From: Paraburkholderia translucens
GTDB lineage: Bacteria; Pseudomonadota; Gammaproteobacteria; Burkholderiales; Burkholderiaceae
Length of the DNA: 64,000 bases
Assembly (NCBI RefSeq): GCF_020881035.1
Contig: NZ_JAJITC010000006.1
Span: 186,001 to 250,000, forward strand
Direction: 5' to 3'
A model generated the notes under the pieces. The model made no database searches. It was given only the letters and a program-made list of their open reading frames with translations, and was not told the origin of the DNA. This document shows positions 54,399-63,067 of this stretch, piece after piece (position 1 is the first letter of the stretch; every line of letters starts with the position of its first letter). The translations under genes and the position numbers were made by a program.

Positions 54399-55754
54399 TC
54401 AGGTGGAGGCCGACAGATCGAAACTGAACGCCGCCCAACTACCCAGCTCGCTCTCGGCGAACAGCAGGCCGCCGTGACGCTCGATCACCGCGTAGCTGAT
54501 CGACAAACCAAGGCCCAGGCCCTGGCCCACTTCGCGGGTGGTAAAGAACGGCTCGAACACGCGCGCGAGATTCTCCGGCGCGATGCCCGGCCCGTTGTCT
54601 TTTACTTTCACATGCAGGCGATTGTCCGTCCATCTCACGTTGATGTGAATCGCCGGCGCGGGCGTGCCCGCCTTGCGCATCGCCAGCACCGCATTCGACA
54701 GCAGGTTGATCAGCACACCGATGATGGCCGCCTCGTCGCCCAGCACCAGCGTATCCGCAGGCAATTCGCGCGTCACGGCGACGCCGCGCAATTCATGACT
54801 GACGAGCCGGATCGCCGAATCGAGCGCCTTTTCGAACAGGAACGGCGTGTCCAGATCTGCTTCGGCGCCGGGCTTGCGATACGCGAACGTCTTCAGATCC
54901 GACACGATGTGCTGGACGCGCTGCATGCCCTGCCGCGCGTCGACCAAACATTCCTGCAGCGTCGGCTCCTGCTTCGTGATCGGCTCTTCCAGCGCGACCT
55001 CGATCGCCATCAGGCAGAAGTTCACCGGGTTATTCACTTCATGCAGCAGGCCCGCCGCAAGCGTACCGATCGCCGCCATTTTTTCCTGTTGCAGCAGTTG
55101 GCCCTTGATTTCGACCAACTGACGATTGATCACTTCCAGCTCGGCATTCTTCGCGGAGACCTCCGCGTTTTTCTCGGACACTTCGGCCTTCAGGCGAAAC
55201 AGCGTGAAGCGCACGCGCTCGTTGAAGAACGTGTAGACGGCACTCGCGGCGGCAGCGAACAGAAGCAGCAGGACATTGAGGATCATCGTGCCGAGCGGCA
55301 CGCCGCCATGCGGAGGCAGCAGGCAGGCGAGCAGGTACAGAAAGCACGACAGGACGCCGAACACGATGTTTTGCCACAAGCCAAATGGCAATGCAATGCC
55401 GGACGCGAAAATGGCCAGGTACAGGCCCATGTAATAGGGCGACAGCACGCCATCGGTGCGCCAGATCATCCAGGAAATCATCATCTGCGGCAGCAGCAGC
55501 CAGGCCAGCGTCAGCCATGACGACAGCCGCCGCCCCATGTCGGTATCGAGCAGGGCCACGATACCGCCGATCATCAACGACACCAGCAGGCGCGCGAGCG
55601 CGAACGACGTCTGATACTGCGGATACTGCGCGTAATCCAGCCCCACGCCGAGCAGCACGAGCGCAATCGCCGTGTACGCGCCGCCACGGCTGAACGTGAC
55701 GCGGAAGTCGGCGAGCTCGGTCTGATAGCCGGTCTGCAGGAAACTGATGGTCAT
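54399..55754 (-). CDS. phcS: PhcS-like sensor histidine kinase, copy 2
   Basis: 451 residues, beginning MTISFLQTGYQTELADFRV. Five or six membrane helices lie between 25 and 175, then a coiled coil (EVSEKNAEVSAKNAELEVIN) and the H-box GLLHEVNNPVNF with H238. The HATPase domain has DNGPGI and GQGLGLGLSI. It is similar to copy 1 throughout, strongest in the kinase core and weaker in the membrane sensor. That pattern fits kinases with different signal preferences. It is placed between phcB and phcR, as in Ralstonia. Confidence 0.9.
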   Translation of the reverse strand: MTISFLQTGYQTELADFRVTFSRGGAYTAIALVLLGVGLDYAQYPQYQTSFALARLLVSLMIGGIVALLDTDMGRRLSSWLTLAWLLLPQMMISWMIWRTDGVLSPYYMGLYLAIFASGIALPFGLWQNIVFGVLSCFLYLLACLLPPHGGVPLGTMILNVLLLLFAAAASAVYTFFNERVRFTLFRLKAEVSEKNAEVSAKNAELEVINRQLVEIKGQLLQQEKMAAIGTLAAGLLHEVNNPVNFCLMAIEVALEEPITKQEPTLQECLVDARQGMQRVQHIVSDLKTFAYRKPGAEADLDTPFLFEKALDSAIRLVSHELRGVAVTRELPADTLVLGDEAAIIGVLINLLSNAVLAMRKAGTPAPAIHINVRWTDNRLHVKVKDNGPGIAPENLARVFEPFFTTREVGQGLGLGLSISYAVIERHGGLLFAESELGSWAAFSFDLSAST

Positions 55755-55775
55755 GACAGGGAGGTCGACACGGTA

Positions 55776-57167
55776 TCAGAGGATCGTGGCTTCCGCGAAC
55801 ACATTCACTCCGGTCTCGTCGACGTAGAGCTTCTGGTCAGTGGAGTTGGGGGGAAGCAGCGAGTTCATGCCGCTCTCGTTCCGATAGATCAGATACCACT
55901 CGAGCAGATGCTCCATCCCGTACTTCTCCGGATTCGCCGAATGAACGTTGGTGACCAGCAACTGGCCGCCAGCTCGCGTGCGAGCGGCAAAGTAACTCAG
56001 CAGGCGCGCGCAGACCTTGTCCGACAGATAGTCGAACAGGCCCGCGCAGTACACCGCGTCGAATTCCCGCGCGGAGGGGTCGGTTGAAATCTTACGCTTG
56101 AGCAGGTCGTGCACCGACTGATGCACCATGACCACCGAGGCTTTATGGCCCGCGGCGCGCGCCGACCTTTCAATCGCGTTCTTCGTAAACGCCAGCGTTT
56201 CTTCGCTGAAGTCGACCAGCTCGAACGACAGCAGCTCCGGATGCGGATATTCGCGCATGAAGCGCTGGATCTCGAAAGCGGGCCCGCAACCGACATTGAG
56301 GATGCGGAACGGCCTGTCGGCCGCGCGTGCCGCTTCGGCCTGACGCGTCAGAAAGTCGGTCAGCAGCGTGATGCGGTTGCGGTGCGCGGTCGCGACCGCC
56401 GCTCGCAGGAACGCGGTGTTGACGATCTGGAAGTAGGTGGTCGGTCCCTGTTGCGGATCGCCGAGGATCTGGTTGACCATCTCGTAGTCGCCGGCATAGC
56501 CGAGAGGCTTCGTGAAGGTGCGATAGACGAACGGCGCGCGCAGCATTAACGGATGCAATGCCGATTGCGCATACGTGCGATGCACGGGCGCGATCTCGGC
56601 GTCGACGCGTTCGGCCTCTTCCTCGAGGCGGTCGAGGAAGAACTTGATCTTGAGCATGATCGGCGTGGCGAGCTCGTAGAACAAATCTTCGCGCAGCCTG
56701 CCTCCTTCGGTTTTCGGCAAGCTCTCGGTCAGATCGACCTGCTCGACCCAGCGAGATACTTCCGAGAGGAACGCGCGCATCTCGTTCACGACGATCTGAT
56801 AGTCGCGCCTGATATTGAAGCGCGCGTCCCAGTCGCTAATAAAGAGTTCAGCTTCCCGGCCGACGGACTTCTCTTCATTGGACAGAACGCTAAGCTCGCG
56901 CCACTCGTCGAGCAGTGCCAGAGAAACCACCGCGGTGAGACCGGTGTTGACCATGCTCATTACCACCGCCTTGCCGAGATAGGCATTCCTGGTGCCCATG
57001 CGCACGCTCAGCTCGCTCAACACCTCGCTGACCTGCACGATCGAGTAGGGGTTATAGACCTCCATGACCAAAGACTTTCTCTGGAGGTTAACGATCTTCC
57101 CACGCACATGCTCGCGCTGCGAGTTGCGGAAGCTGACCACCGGGTCGATTTGCGTTTGAGAGTACAC
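55776..57167 (-). CDS. phcB: PhcB-like SAM-dependent methyltransferase, copy 2
   Basis: 463 residues from a GTG at 57167; the open frame runs 35 codons further upstream but the match to copy 1 begins at this GTG. The layout is the same: beta-rich N-terminal domain, helical linker, and class I methyltransferase with FRILNVGCGPAFEIQ and EFDAVYCAGLFDYL. It is predicted to make a 3-hydroxy fatty acid methyl ester signal. It is the first gene of the minus-strand cluster, 21 bases before phcS. A long AT-rich upstream region probably carries its promoter. Confidence 0.9.
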   Translation of the reverse strand: MYSQTQIDPVVSFRNSQREHVRGKIVNLQRKSLVMEVYNPYSIVQVSEVLSELSVRMGTRNAYLGKAVVMSMVNTGLTAVVSLALLDEWRELSVLSNEEKSVGREAELFISDWDARFNIRRDYQIVVNEMRAFLSEVSRWVEQVDLTESLPKTEGGRLREDLFYELATPIMLKIKFFLDRLEEEAERVDAEIAPVHRTYAQSALHPLMLRAPFVYRTFTKPLGYAGDYEMVNQILGDPQQGPTTYFQIVNTAFLRAAVATAHRNRITLLTDFLTRQAEAARAADRPFRILNVGCGPAFEIQRFMREYPHPELLSFELVDFSEETLAFTKNAIERSARAAGHKASVVMVHQSVHDLLKRKISTDPSAREFDAVYCAGLFDYLSDKVCARLLSYFAARTRAGGQLLVTNVHSANPEKYGMEHLLEWYLIYRNESGMNSLLPPNSTDQKLYVDETGVNVFAEATIL

Positions 57168-57741
57168 GGTACAAGTACCTGAGGAATCCGGGCACGCAGC
57201 AGGGTGTTGGAGATGTCTAGCGAATGGCTGCCGCACGCACGACGCCAGCGATAAGTCGTGGACGGGTTTCAAAGCGCAGTTGAGCCGGAAACACCGACGC
57301 CATTTGTCAGAATGGCTCCAGCGGATCGAAGTGTAACATCAACAGCTTCAATTCTGACCGAGGTTAAATTCAGGATCAAACATATGCGCATGCTTTACTT
57401 GCGAGCATGTCCGTGCTGTAGAAAGCCTCTTTTGCAAATAACCATTTGAAACGCATGCGCGACCGCGCGCGCAATCCGCCAGCAATTCGTTTCTCGACAA
57501 AGACTTGCAGTCGCACTGCCAAGCTTGCAACAGAATTCGCTATTAATGAGTCGCGATGCGTATGCCTCCTGGGCGCATGCCAATTGAATAAGATTAGCGA
57601 CTCGAATTTAATGCCCCGTGCATTTGCCGAATGATTTTCTTTTGTATTAGAGCAATTCACGTCGGGCGCATCGGACATATTTCTCTCTGTGCCTGGTCGC
57701 GAGTACCGCTCGGCCATCGAGCGGCTCGCGCACTCGTCGAC
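57168..57741. promoter_or_regulatory. Upstream region of phc cluster 2
   Basis: 574 bases between the phcB start and the DUF2000 gene. The middle (57340-57680) is AT-richer than the genome and is the likely control region for phcB; a specific promoter or regulator box could not be assigned. The minus-strand open frames here have no protein-like character. Confidence 0.4.
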
Positions 57742-58149
57742 TCATTCGTGCAAGGTTAGGCCTTTCAGGGCCTTATCGACGGCTTTCTTCGGTCCGTGCA
57801 GTGCGAGACCGACGAGGTCGAGATTGGCCGCGTCGTCGGCGCGAAAGACCTCGCGATTCGCCGCGTCATGCCCGGTCGAAAACATCGCGTGCACATACGG
57901 CACGATCCTCAGTTCGCGCGAGAGCGCCTGCCGATGCGCGCTCTGCAAACCGGACCGATCGGCGGCGAACACCATCATTCGCTGGCCGAGCATGCGGCCG
58001 TAGCGGTGCCCGGCGGCATCCTCGTAGGGCTCGCCCAGCGCTTCGGGCGCCGCGGCCGCGACGCCGGTTGCGAGAAACGCGACCACATTGAGCTTCTGCC
58101 AAACCGCGAGATCAGTGCGCACGATCAGCGCCACTTTGGTATCGAACAT
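57742..58149 (-). CDS. DUF2000 family protein
   Basis: 135 residues covering a full DUF2000 domain: KVALIVRTDLAVWQKLNVVA at the N-terminus, GEPYEDAAGHRYGRMLGQ, then VPYVHAMFSTGHDAANRE and DLVGLALHGPKKAVDKAL. The family is small and cytoplasmic, of unknown biochemical role, and related in fold to peptidyl-tRNA hydrolase-like proteins. Here it lies 44 bases after an AraC-type regulator on the same strand, so the regulator probably controls or is co-transcribed with it. Confidence 0.85.
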   Translation of the reverse strand: MFDTKVALIVRTDLAVWQKLNVVAFLATGVAAAAPEALGEPYEDAAGHRYGRMLGQRMMVFAADRSGLQSAHRQALSRELRIVPYVHAMFSTGHDAANREVFRADDAANLDLVGLALHGPKKAVDKALKGLTLHE

Positions 58150-58193
58150 GATGACTCCTCGTTGAGCCGCTCATGATCGATGACGCGGCGCGA

Positions 58194-59039
58194 TCAGTCT
58201 GGAACGTTTGTGCACATCTGCCGGTAGGCCGCCGGCGTCATCCGGTACGCGCGACGAAACCAGCGGCCGAGATGGCTCTGGTCGGCGAACCCGACTTCCG
58301 CGGCGACCTGCGCGGGTGTATGGCCAGACGCGAGCAGGCGCCGCGCGGCGCGCAGGCGCAAGCGCACCAGGTACGCGTGCGGCGACGCGCCGAACGCGCG
58401 CTGGAACAGGCGCGTCAGCCGGAAGCGGTCGATGCCGGCGGCCTCCGCGAGTTCGTCGAGCCCGAGGTTGCCGTCCATACGCGCGTGCAACAGATCGCGC
58501 ACCCGCGCGATCGCGGGCGACGCAACGGGACCGCCGGTAGGCGGCGCGCCGCGCGGCTGGGCGCCAAGTTGCAGCAGCAATCGATCGAGCGACTGGTCGC
58601 GTGCGAGCCTGCCCTCGCCGCCGTGAATCGCGACAAAGGCCTCGCGGATCGCAGCGACGAGCGCGCGGTCATCGACGAGCGTACGGCAAAACGCCGCCTC
58701 GACGCCGGCCATCCCCGGCAGCTCGAGCCGGCGCGCCGCGTGCTCGACCCAGGCTTGCGGCAGATACAGCATCGCGTAGGTGAAGCCGTCCGCCTCAGGC
58801 GCGTGGCCGTCGTGCAGCGCGCCGGGCTCGATCAGGATGGCGCGGCCCGGCACGCTCGTGTGCAACGACCGATGGCACTGGAAGCGCTGCACGCCCTGCT
58901 CCGTGTAGCCGACCAACATGTCGTCGTGATCGTGCGGATCGTAGGCGTGGCCACTGAAATGCGCGCGCAGGCTTTCGATGCCGGTTTCGGCATCGCGGCG
59001 GGCGGTTAGCCAGTTGGTGGGATTGTGTGGGGTGGTCAT
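58194..59039 (-). CDS. AraC-family transcriptional regulator
   Basis: 281 residues. The N-terminal half is a cupin-type ligand-binding domain (HFSGHAYDPHDHDDMLVGY, VPGRAILIEPGALHDGHAPE). The C-terminal 100 residues hold two helix-turn-helix motifs (LDELAEAAGIDRFRLTRLFQ and AQVAAEVGFADQSHLGRWFR) with the usual AraC ending. It would bind DNA upstream of its targets in response to a small molecule. The likely target is the adjacent DUF2000 gene or itself. No operator was identified. Confidence 0.92.
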   Translation of the reverse strand: MTTPHNPTNWLTARRDAETGIESLRAHFSGHAYDPHDHDDMLVGYTEQGVQRFQCHRSLHTSVPGRAILIEPGALHDGHAPEADGFTYAMLYLPQAWVEHAARRLELPGMAGVEAAFCRTLVDDRALVAAIREAFVAIHGGEGRLARDQSLDRLLLQLGAQPRGAPPTGGPVASPAIARVRDLLHARMDGNLGLDELAEAAGIDRFRLTRLFQRAFGASPHAYLVRLRLRAARRLLASGHTPAQVAAEVGFADQSHLGRWFRRAYRMTPAAYRQMCTNVPD

Positions 59040-59195
59040 GGGCGGGGCCGGCGGAAAACAGGTGATGCGGCCAACAGCTAGTGTACGGCAGCGCGGGAAT
59101 CGGGGTAGCCGGGTTCAGAATGTGCGATCACGCGCACGAGCGGGCGATTCACATGGGGTGTTTCATCGGTATAACGCAGCGGTCGTTTTGATCGC

Positions 59196-60836
59196 TCACT
59201 CCGGGCGCGCTGGCGCCGGGCGTTTCAGGGGCTGAATGGTCGCCATCGCGAGACCCGCTCCAGCGAACGCGCACGCCGCGCAGACGAGCGCCACGGCGCG
59301 CAGCGAATCGGTGATCGCATCGGCTTGTGCGCGCGCGACGAGCGTCTCGCGCGGCGTGTCAGCGGCGCCCGCTGCCGTTTCGGCTTGCGTGACGGGCTCC
59401 AGCAAGCGCCCAGTCTGACGCGCCTCCTGCGGTATGCGCAGTTCGTCGAAACGCGCCGATAGCGCCGCGTGATGCGACCACACGAATACGATGCCGAGCA
59501 CCGCAATGGCCAGCAGGCTCGCCACGCGTGCGACAGCGTTGTTGATGCCGGATGCCACGCCTGTGCGGTCGCTCGGCACCGCGCCCATCACGGTCGTCGT
59601 AAGCGGGGCGACGGTGATCGTCATGCCGAGCCCGAGCACGGCGAGCGCAGGGAAGAGTCCCGCCCAATAGCTACCTCGCGCGGACGGCAGAGTCAGCAAC
59701 GTGAACCCGACTCCGGCGACGCCGGGCCCAACGGTCAGAAGCGCGCGCGAACCGAAGCGGCTAGTCAGGCCGCCGGTGAAGCGCGATAGCAAGCCGATGA
59801 TGAAAGGCACGGGCAACAGCGCCGCACCCGCTTCGGTCGCGGTGTAGCCATGCGCGCGGATCAGCGTGAACGGCAGGAAGAAGAACGCGCCGCCAAGGCC
59901 GAAATAAAGCAGCAGCGTGACAAGGTTGGCGCCGACGAAGTCGCGCGAACGGAACAGGTCGAGCGGCACCATGGGGTTAGGACTGTTCGCTTCAATCAAC
60001 ACGAATGCGCCGAGCGTGAGCACGCCGGCGCCAATCGCACAAAAGACGAGCGGATGCGCGAAGCCGCGCGCCGATGCCTCGGTCAGGCCGAAAGTGAGTC
60101 CGGCGAGCCCCGCGGCCGCGCTCAGCGCGCCGGGCCAGTCGATCTGATCAGGCGCATCGAGCCTGTGGCTGTTGGGCACCGACGATATGGCCAGCGCGAT
60201 CGTGAGCGCCGCGAGCGGGACGTTCAGGAAGAAGATCGCGCGCCACGACAACGCGTCGACAAGCCAGCCGCCCGCCACCGGCCCCACTGCCGACGTGATC
60301 GCACCGACGCCCGCCCAGGTGCCGATCGCCTGTCCGCGCGCTTCGTCGTCGAACACCGCGCCGATGATCGCGAGGCTGCTGGGCACGAGCAATGCCGCGC
60401 CGATGCCTTGAATCGCGCGCGCTGCGATCAGCGCAAATGCATTCGGTGCAAATCCGCACGCGACCGACGCCAGTGTGAAGAGCGCGATGCCCGCGATGAA
60501 CACCGTGCGCCGGCCGAGCTTGTCGCCCATTGATCCGCCGACCAGCACGAGCGAGCCGAGAAAGAGCAAATACGCGTTGACGACCCACTGCATCGCCGCA
60601 ACGCTCGCGCCGAGTTCGCTCTGAATGGACGGCAGCGCGACGTTGACGACGGAGCCATCGATGAACGCCATGCTCGAACCACTGATCGTCGCGGCGAGCG
60701 CGAGCCGCTTGCTGCGGCATGGGCGGTCGATCGTGGCGGGCTGCGCGCGGATGACGAGTTCGTCGCACGGGCTTGCCTGCGCGGCGAAGGGGCGCGCCGC
60801 CTTGCGCCTGCTATCGGGATGTTCCGGGTTGGCCAA
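59196..60836 (-). CDS. MFS drug efflux transporter, DHA2 (EmrB/QacA) type
   Basis: About 546 residues from a TTG at 60836 preceded by AGGGAG at five bases. The frame is open to 61112 but that part runs into the control region of the divergent gene and has no protein character. Fourteen hydrophobic helices are visible. DHA2 motifs are FIDGSVVNVALPSIQ (helix 1), GDKLGRRTVF (motif A), VGPVAGGWLVDALSWRAIFF (motif C and D2) and SGINNAVARVASLLA. It exports drugs or metabolites in exchange for protons. No fusion-protein partner is adjacent, so it probably works alone. Confidence 0.9.
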   Translation of the reverse strand: MANPEHPDSRRKAARPFAAQASPCDELVIRAQPATIDRPCRSKRLALAATISGSSMAFIDGSVVNVALPSIQSELGASVAAMQWVVNAYLLFLGSLVLVGGSMGDKLGRRTVFIAGIALFTLASVACGFAPNAFALIAARAIQGIGAALLVPSSLAIIGAVFDDEARGQAIGTWAGVGAITSAVGPVAGGWLVDALSWRAIFFLNVPLAALTIALAISSVPNSHRLDAPDQIDWPGALSAAAGLAGLTFGLTEASARGFAHPLVFCAIGAGVLTLGAFVLIEANSPNPMVPLDLFRSRDFVGANLVTLLLYFGLGGAFFFLPFTLIRAHGYTATEAGAALLPVPFIIGLLSRFTGGLTSRFGSRALLTVGPGVAGVGFTLLTLPSARGSYWAGLFPALAVLGLGMTITVAPLTTTVMGAVPSDRTGVASGINNAVARVASLLAIAVLGIVFVWSHHAALSARFDELRIPQEARQTGRLLEPVTQAETAAGAADTPRETLVARAQADAITDSLRAVALVCAACAFAGAGLAMATIQPLKRPAPARPE

Positions 60837-61089
60837 TTCCGCTCCCTTGCTGATCGATGATGACCACAGCCTGTGCGCGCCAGCGAGGCTAGTCAACCCT
60901 CGAACCGGTGGACGCTTCCTGGCCCGGACGGTTAGTTGCACCATGCGCAATGGCCGATTTCGCCGGGACGCCTGGGCATCGGCCAATCCCGGGTATCCGC
61001 GCCGCCGGGCTGGACGCCAAAGACTTCGCGGGCTGGCGGTTACAGGCGATAATTGGCTGAAAGTCATCGACCTGAAAGGCGGAGAAGGA

Positions 61090-62331
61090 ATGGACAAGCA
61101 GGGTTTCACCACTGGTATCGTTCACGGCGACAGAATCGCGGGCACTGAGCACGGCGCCTTGCGTCAGTCAGTGCATACGTCCGTGCAATATGGTTTCGAG
61201 CGCGTCGAGGACCTGATCGGCGTGTTCCAGGGCACGAAGAAAGGCGGATTCAATTACGCACGGCAGGGCACTCCCACGACCGCCGCGCTCGAGCGCAAGC
61301 TCACCAGCCTCGAAGAAGGCGTCGGCACGGTCTGCTTCAGCACCGGCATGGCGGCCATCACCGCGACGTTCCTCACGCTCCTGCGCGCGGGCGATCATCT
61401 CGTGTCGAGCCGCTACGTGTTCGGCAACACCAACAGTCTGTTCGGCACCTTGCGGGCGCTCGGCATCGAAGTCACGACCGTCGATGCGTGCAATGCCGAC
61501 GACGTGAAGAACGCAATCCGGCCGAATACGCGCATGGTGTTCGTCGAAACCATTGCGAATCCGGGCACGCAGATTCCCGACCTGCAAGGGATCGGTGAAG
61601 TATGCCGTGAGCGCGGCATCGCGTACGTCGTCGATAACACGATCACCTCGCCCGCCTTGTTCAAGCCCAAGGCGGTCGGCGCGAGCCTCGTCATCAACTC
61701 GTTGACGAAGACCATCGCGGGTCATGGCGCTGCACTCGGCGGCGCGGTGACGGATACGGGCCTGTTCGACTGGAGCGCATATCCGAATATCGCCGACGAC
61801 TATCGGCGTTCGGCGGCGAAGGAACAGGGGCTTCTGCAGATCCGCAAGAAAGGCCTGCGCGACATGGGTGCGTCATTGTCGTCCGAGCAGGCGCACTCCA
61901 TCTCGATGGGCGCGGAGACGCTCGCCTTGCGCATGAAGCAAAGCAGCGACAATGCGCTCGCCCTCGCACAGTTTCTCGAAGGGCACCAAGCGATCGGCAA
62001 GGTGTTCTATCCTGGCCTGAAGAGCCATCCGCAATACGAGGTTGCACAGGCGCTGTTCAAGGGTGCGTCGTGGCTGTTGTCGTTCGAATTGCTCAACGCG
62101 GATCGCATGATCGAAGTCGTCAACGCGCTCCAGCTACCGGTCAAGGCAACCGGTCTCGGCGACACGCGCACGCTGATCATTCCCGTCGCGCCGACGATCT
62201 TTTTCGAAGCCGGGCCGCAAACGCGCAAGGCAATGGGAATTTCCGACGGCATGCTGCGGCTGTCCGCGGGCATTGAGGATATCGACGACCTGATCGCGGA
62301 TTTCGCGCAAGCGCTGAAGCTCGCGGCGTAG
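61090..62331 (+). CDS. Cystathionine gamma-synthase family PLP enzyme
   Basis: 413 residues from an ATG at 61090 with GGAG and AAGGA just upstream. The PLP-dependent Cys/Met metabolism fold is clear: YARQGTPTTAALERKLTSLE, EEGVGTVCFSTGMAAITA, then VDNTITSPALFKP and the PLP lysine K207 in INSLTKTIAGHG. Related enzymes perform cystathionine synthesis, O-acetylhomoserine sulfhydrylation or methionine gamma-lysis in the cytoplasm. This subgroup is not assigned to one of these by sequence alone. It is divergent from the MFS pump. An imperfectly terminated hairpin follows the gene. Confidence 0.88.
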   Translation: MDKQGFTTGIVHGDRIAGTEHGALRQSVHTSVQYGFERVEDLIGVFQGTKKGGFNYARQGTPTTAALERKLTSLEEGVGTVCFSTGMAAITATFLTLLRAGDHLVSSRYVFGNTNSLFGTLRALGIEVTTVDACNADDVKNAIRPNTRMVFVETIANPGTQIPDLQGIGEVCRERGIAYVVDNTITSPALFKPKAVGASLVINSLTKTIAGHGAALGGAVTDTGLFDWSAYPNIADDYRRSAAKEQGLLQIRKKGLRDMGASLSSEQAHSISMGAETLALRMKQSSDNALALAQFLEGHQAIGKVFYPGLKSHPQYEVAQALFKGASWLLSFELLNADRMIEVVNALQLPVKATGLGDTRTLIIPVAPTIFFEAGPQTRKAMGISDGMLRLSAGIEDIDDLIADFAQALKLAA

Positions 62332-62350
62332 TTTTTCAGGCTTTGAAATT

Positions 62351-62382
62351 TCGAGCGAGGCTGGTTTGCTGGCCTCGCTCGA
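62351..62382. terminator. Perfect 11-bp hairpin between convergent genes
   Basis: TCGAGCGAGGC and GCCTCGCTCGA are exact inverted repeats with a ten-base loop, placed between the stops of the PLP enzyme and the Nudix gene. There is no T-run directly after it on either strand, so it may be a bidirectional terminator of the weak or factor-assisted kind. Confidence 0.55.
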
Positions 62383-62394
62383 CAGCCGACGGGG

Positions 62395-62763
62395 CTACTT
62401 TTTGCGCCGTTGACTCATGAGATTCACGATGTCGATCGTCGGCGTGCTGGTCGTCAGGCGGGGAATGTCGTCGAGATGAAACCATCGGCATCTGGATATC
62501 TCGTTGCTCGGGCGAGCTTTGGCGCGATTCGAGATCTCGCAGGCGAACACATGATGGTGCTTCTGTTTTCCACGGACGTTGAAGAGGTACTTGGCTGACT
62601 TCCCGGAGAGTCGCGTTTCTTCCTTGAGTTCGCGAAGTGCCGCATCGAGGAGATGCTCCCCGCGCTTGAGAATCCCACCGGGCAGCGTCCACTTCGACTG
62701 ACTACGTGCGACCAGGAGAATTCGCTTACCTCTGCGACAGACTACGGTGGCGCGCTTCTTCAA
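62395..62763 (-). CDS. Nudix hydrolase
   Basis: 122 residues from a TTG at 62763, chosen because GGGAG lies six bases upstream. The Nudix box is GGILKRGEHLLDAALRELKE followed by ETRL: it keeps the catalytic RExxEE core but has Arg where the consensus GU has Gly. The fold start (ATVVCRRGKRILLVARSQSK, WTLPGG) is typical. It would hydrolyse a nucleoside-diphosphate-linked substrate in the cytoplasm, such as an oxidised nucleotide or diphosphoinositol-like compound. The protein is very basic at the C-terminus (SQRRKK). It is convergent with the PLP enzyme. Confidence 0.87.
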   Translation of the reverse strand: MKKRATVVCRRGKRILLVARSQSKWTLPGGILKRGEHLLDAALRELKEETRLSGKSAKYLFNVRGKQKHHHVFACEISNRAKARPSNEISRCRWFHLDDIPRLTTSTPTIDIVNLMSQRRKK

Positions 62764-63067
62764 ATCGAACTCCCACTCCGTTCACAGGCAATTTCCGTGG
62801 CGCGCTCGATGCGCCAGCCTTTCGGGCAGTACCAGCACAGACATAGCTGGCTATCTTAATACACAAACGCGCGAAGTCGTCAATGTCGTGACGTCAGGAG
62901 AGCGTGGACGCAACACCGAAAAGACGCACTTCATCGAATTGTCACAATCCACGAGGATTTTCCGGCAGTGCTGCGACACCCTGCTGTTCACGCAATTGGC
63001 GAATATTGCGTGAAGGTTCGTGTGCTAAGGTCTGGGTAAAACATTACTTGTCCGACCCGAGGCTGAA
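62764..63067. other. Divergent intergenic region between Nudix and CHAD genes
   Basis: 304 bases with no gene. It should contain both promoters; the AT-richer patch at about 62990-63050 is the likelier site for the CHAD promoter. A short palindrome-like GTCGTCAATGTCGTGACGTC at about 62877-62896 was noticed but not assigned. Confidence 0.35.

Noticed and set aside
57376-57717. A 113-codon minus-strand frame upstream of phcB copy 2.
   Set aside because: It lies in an AT-rich stretch, has no ribosome-binding site and its residues do not look like a folded protein; more likely control DNA.
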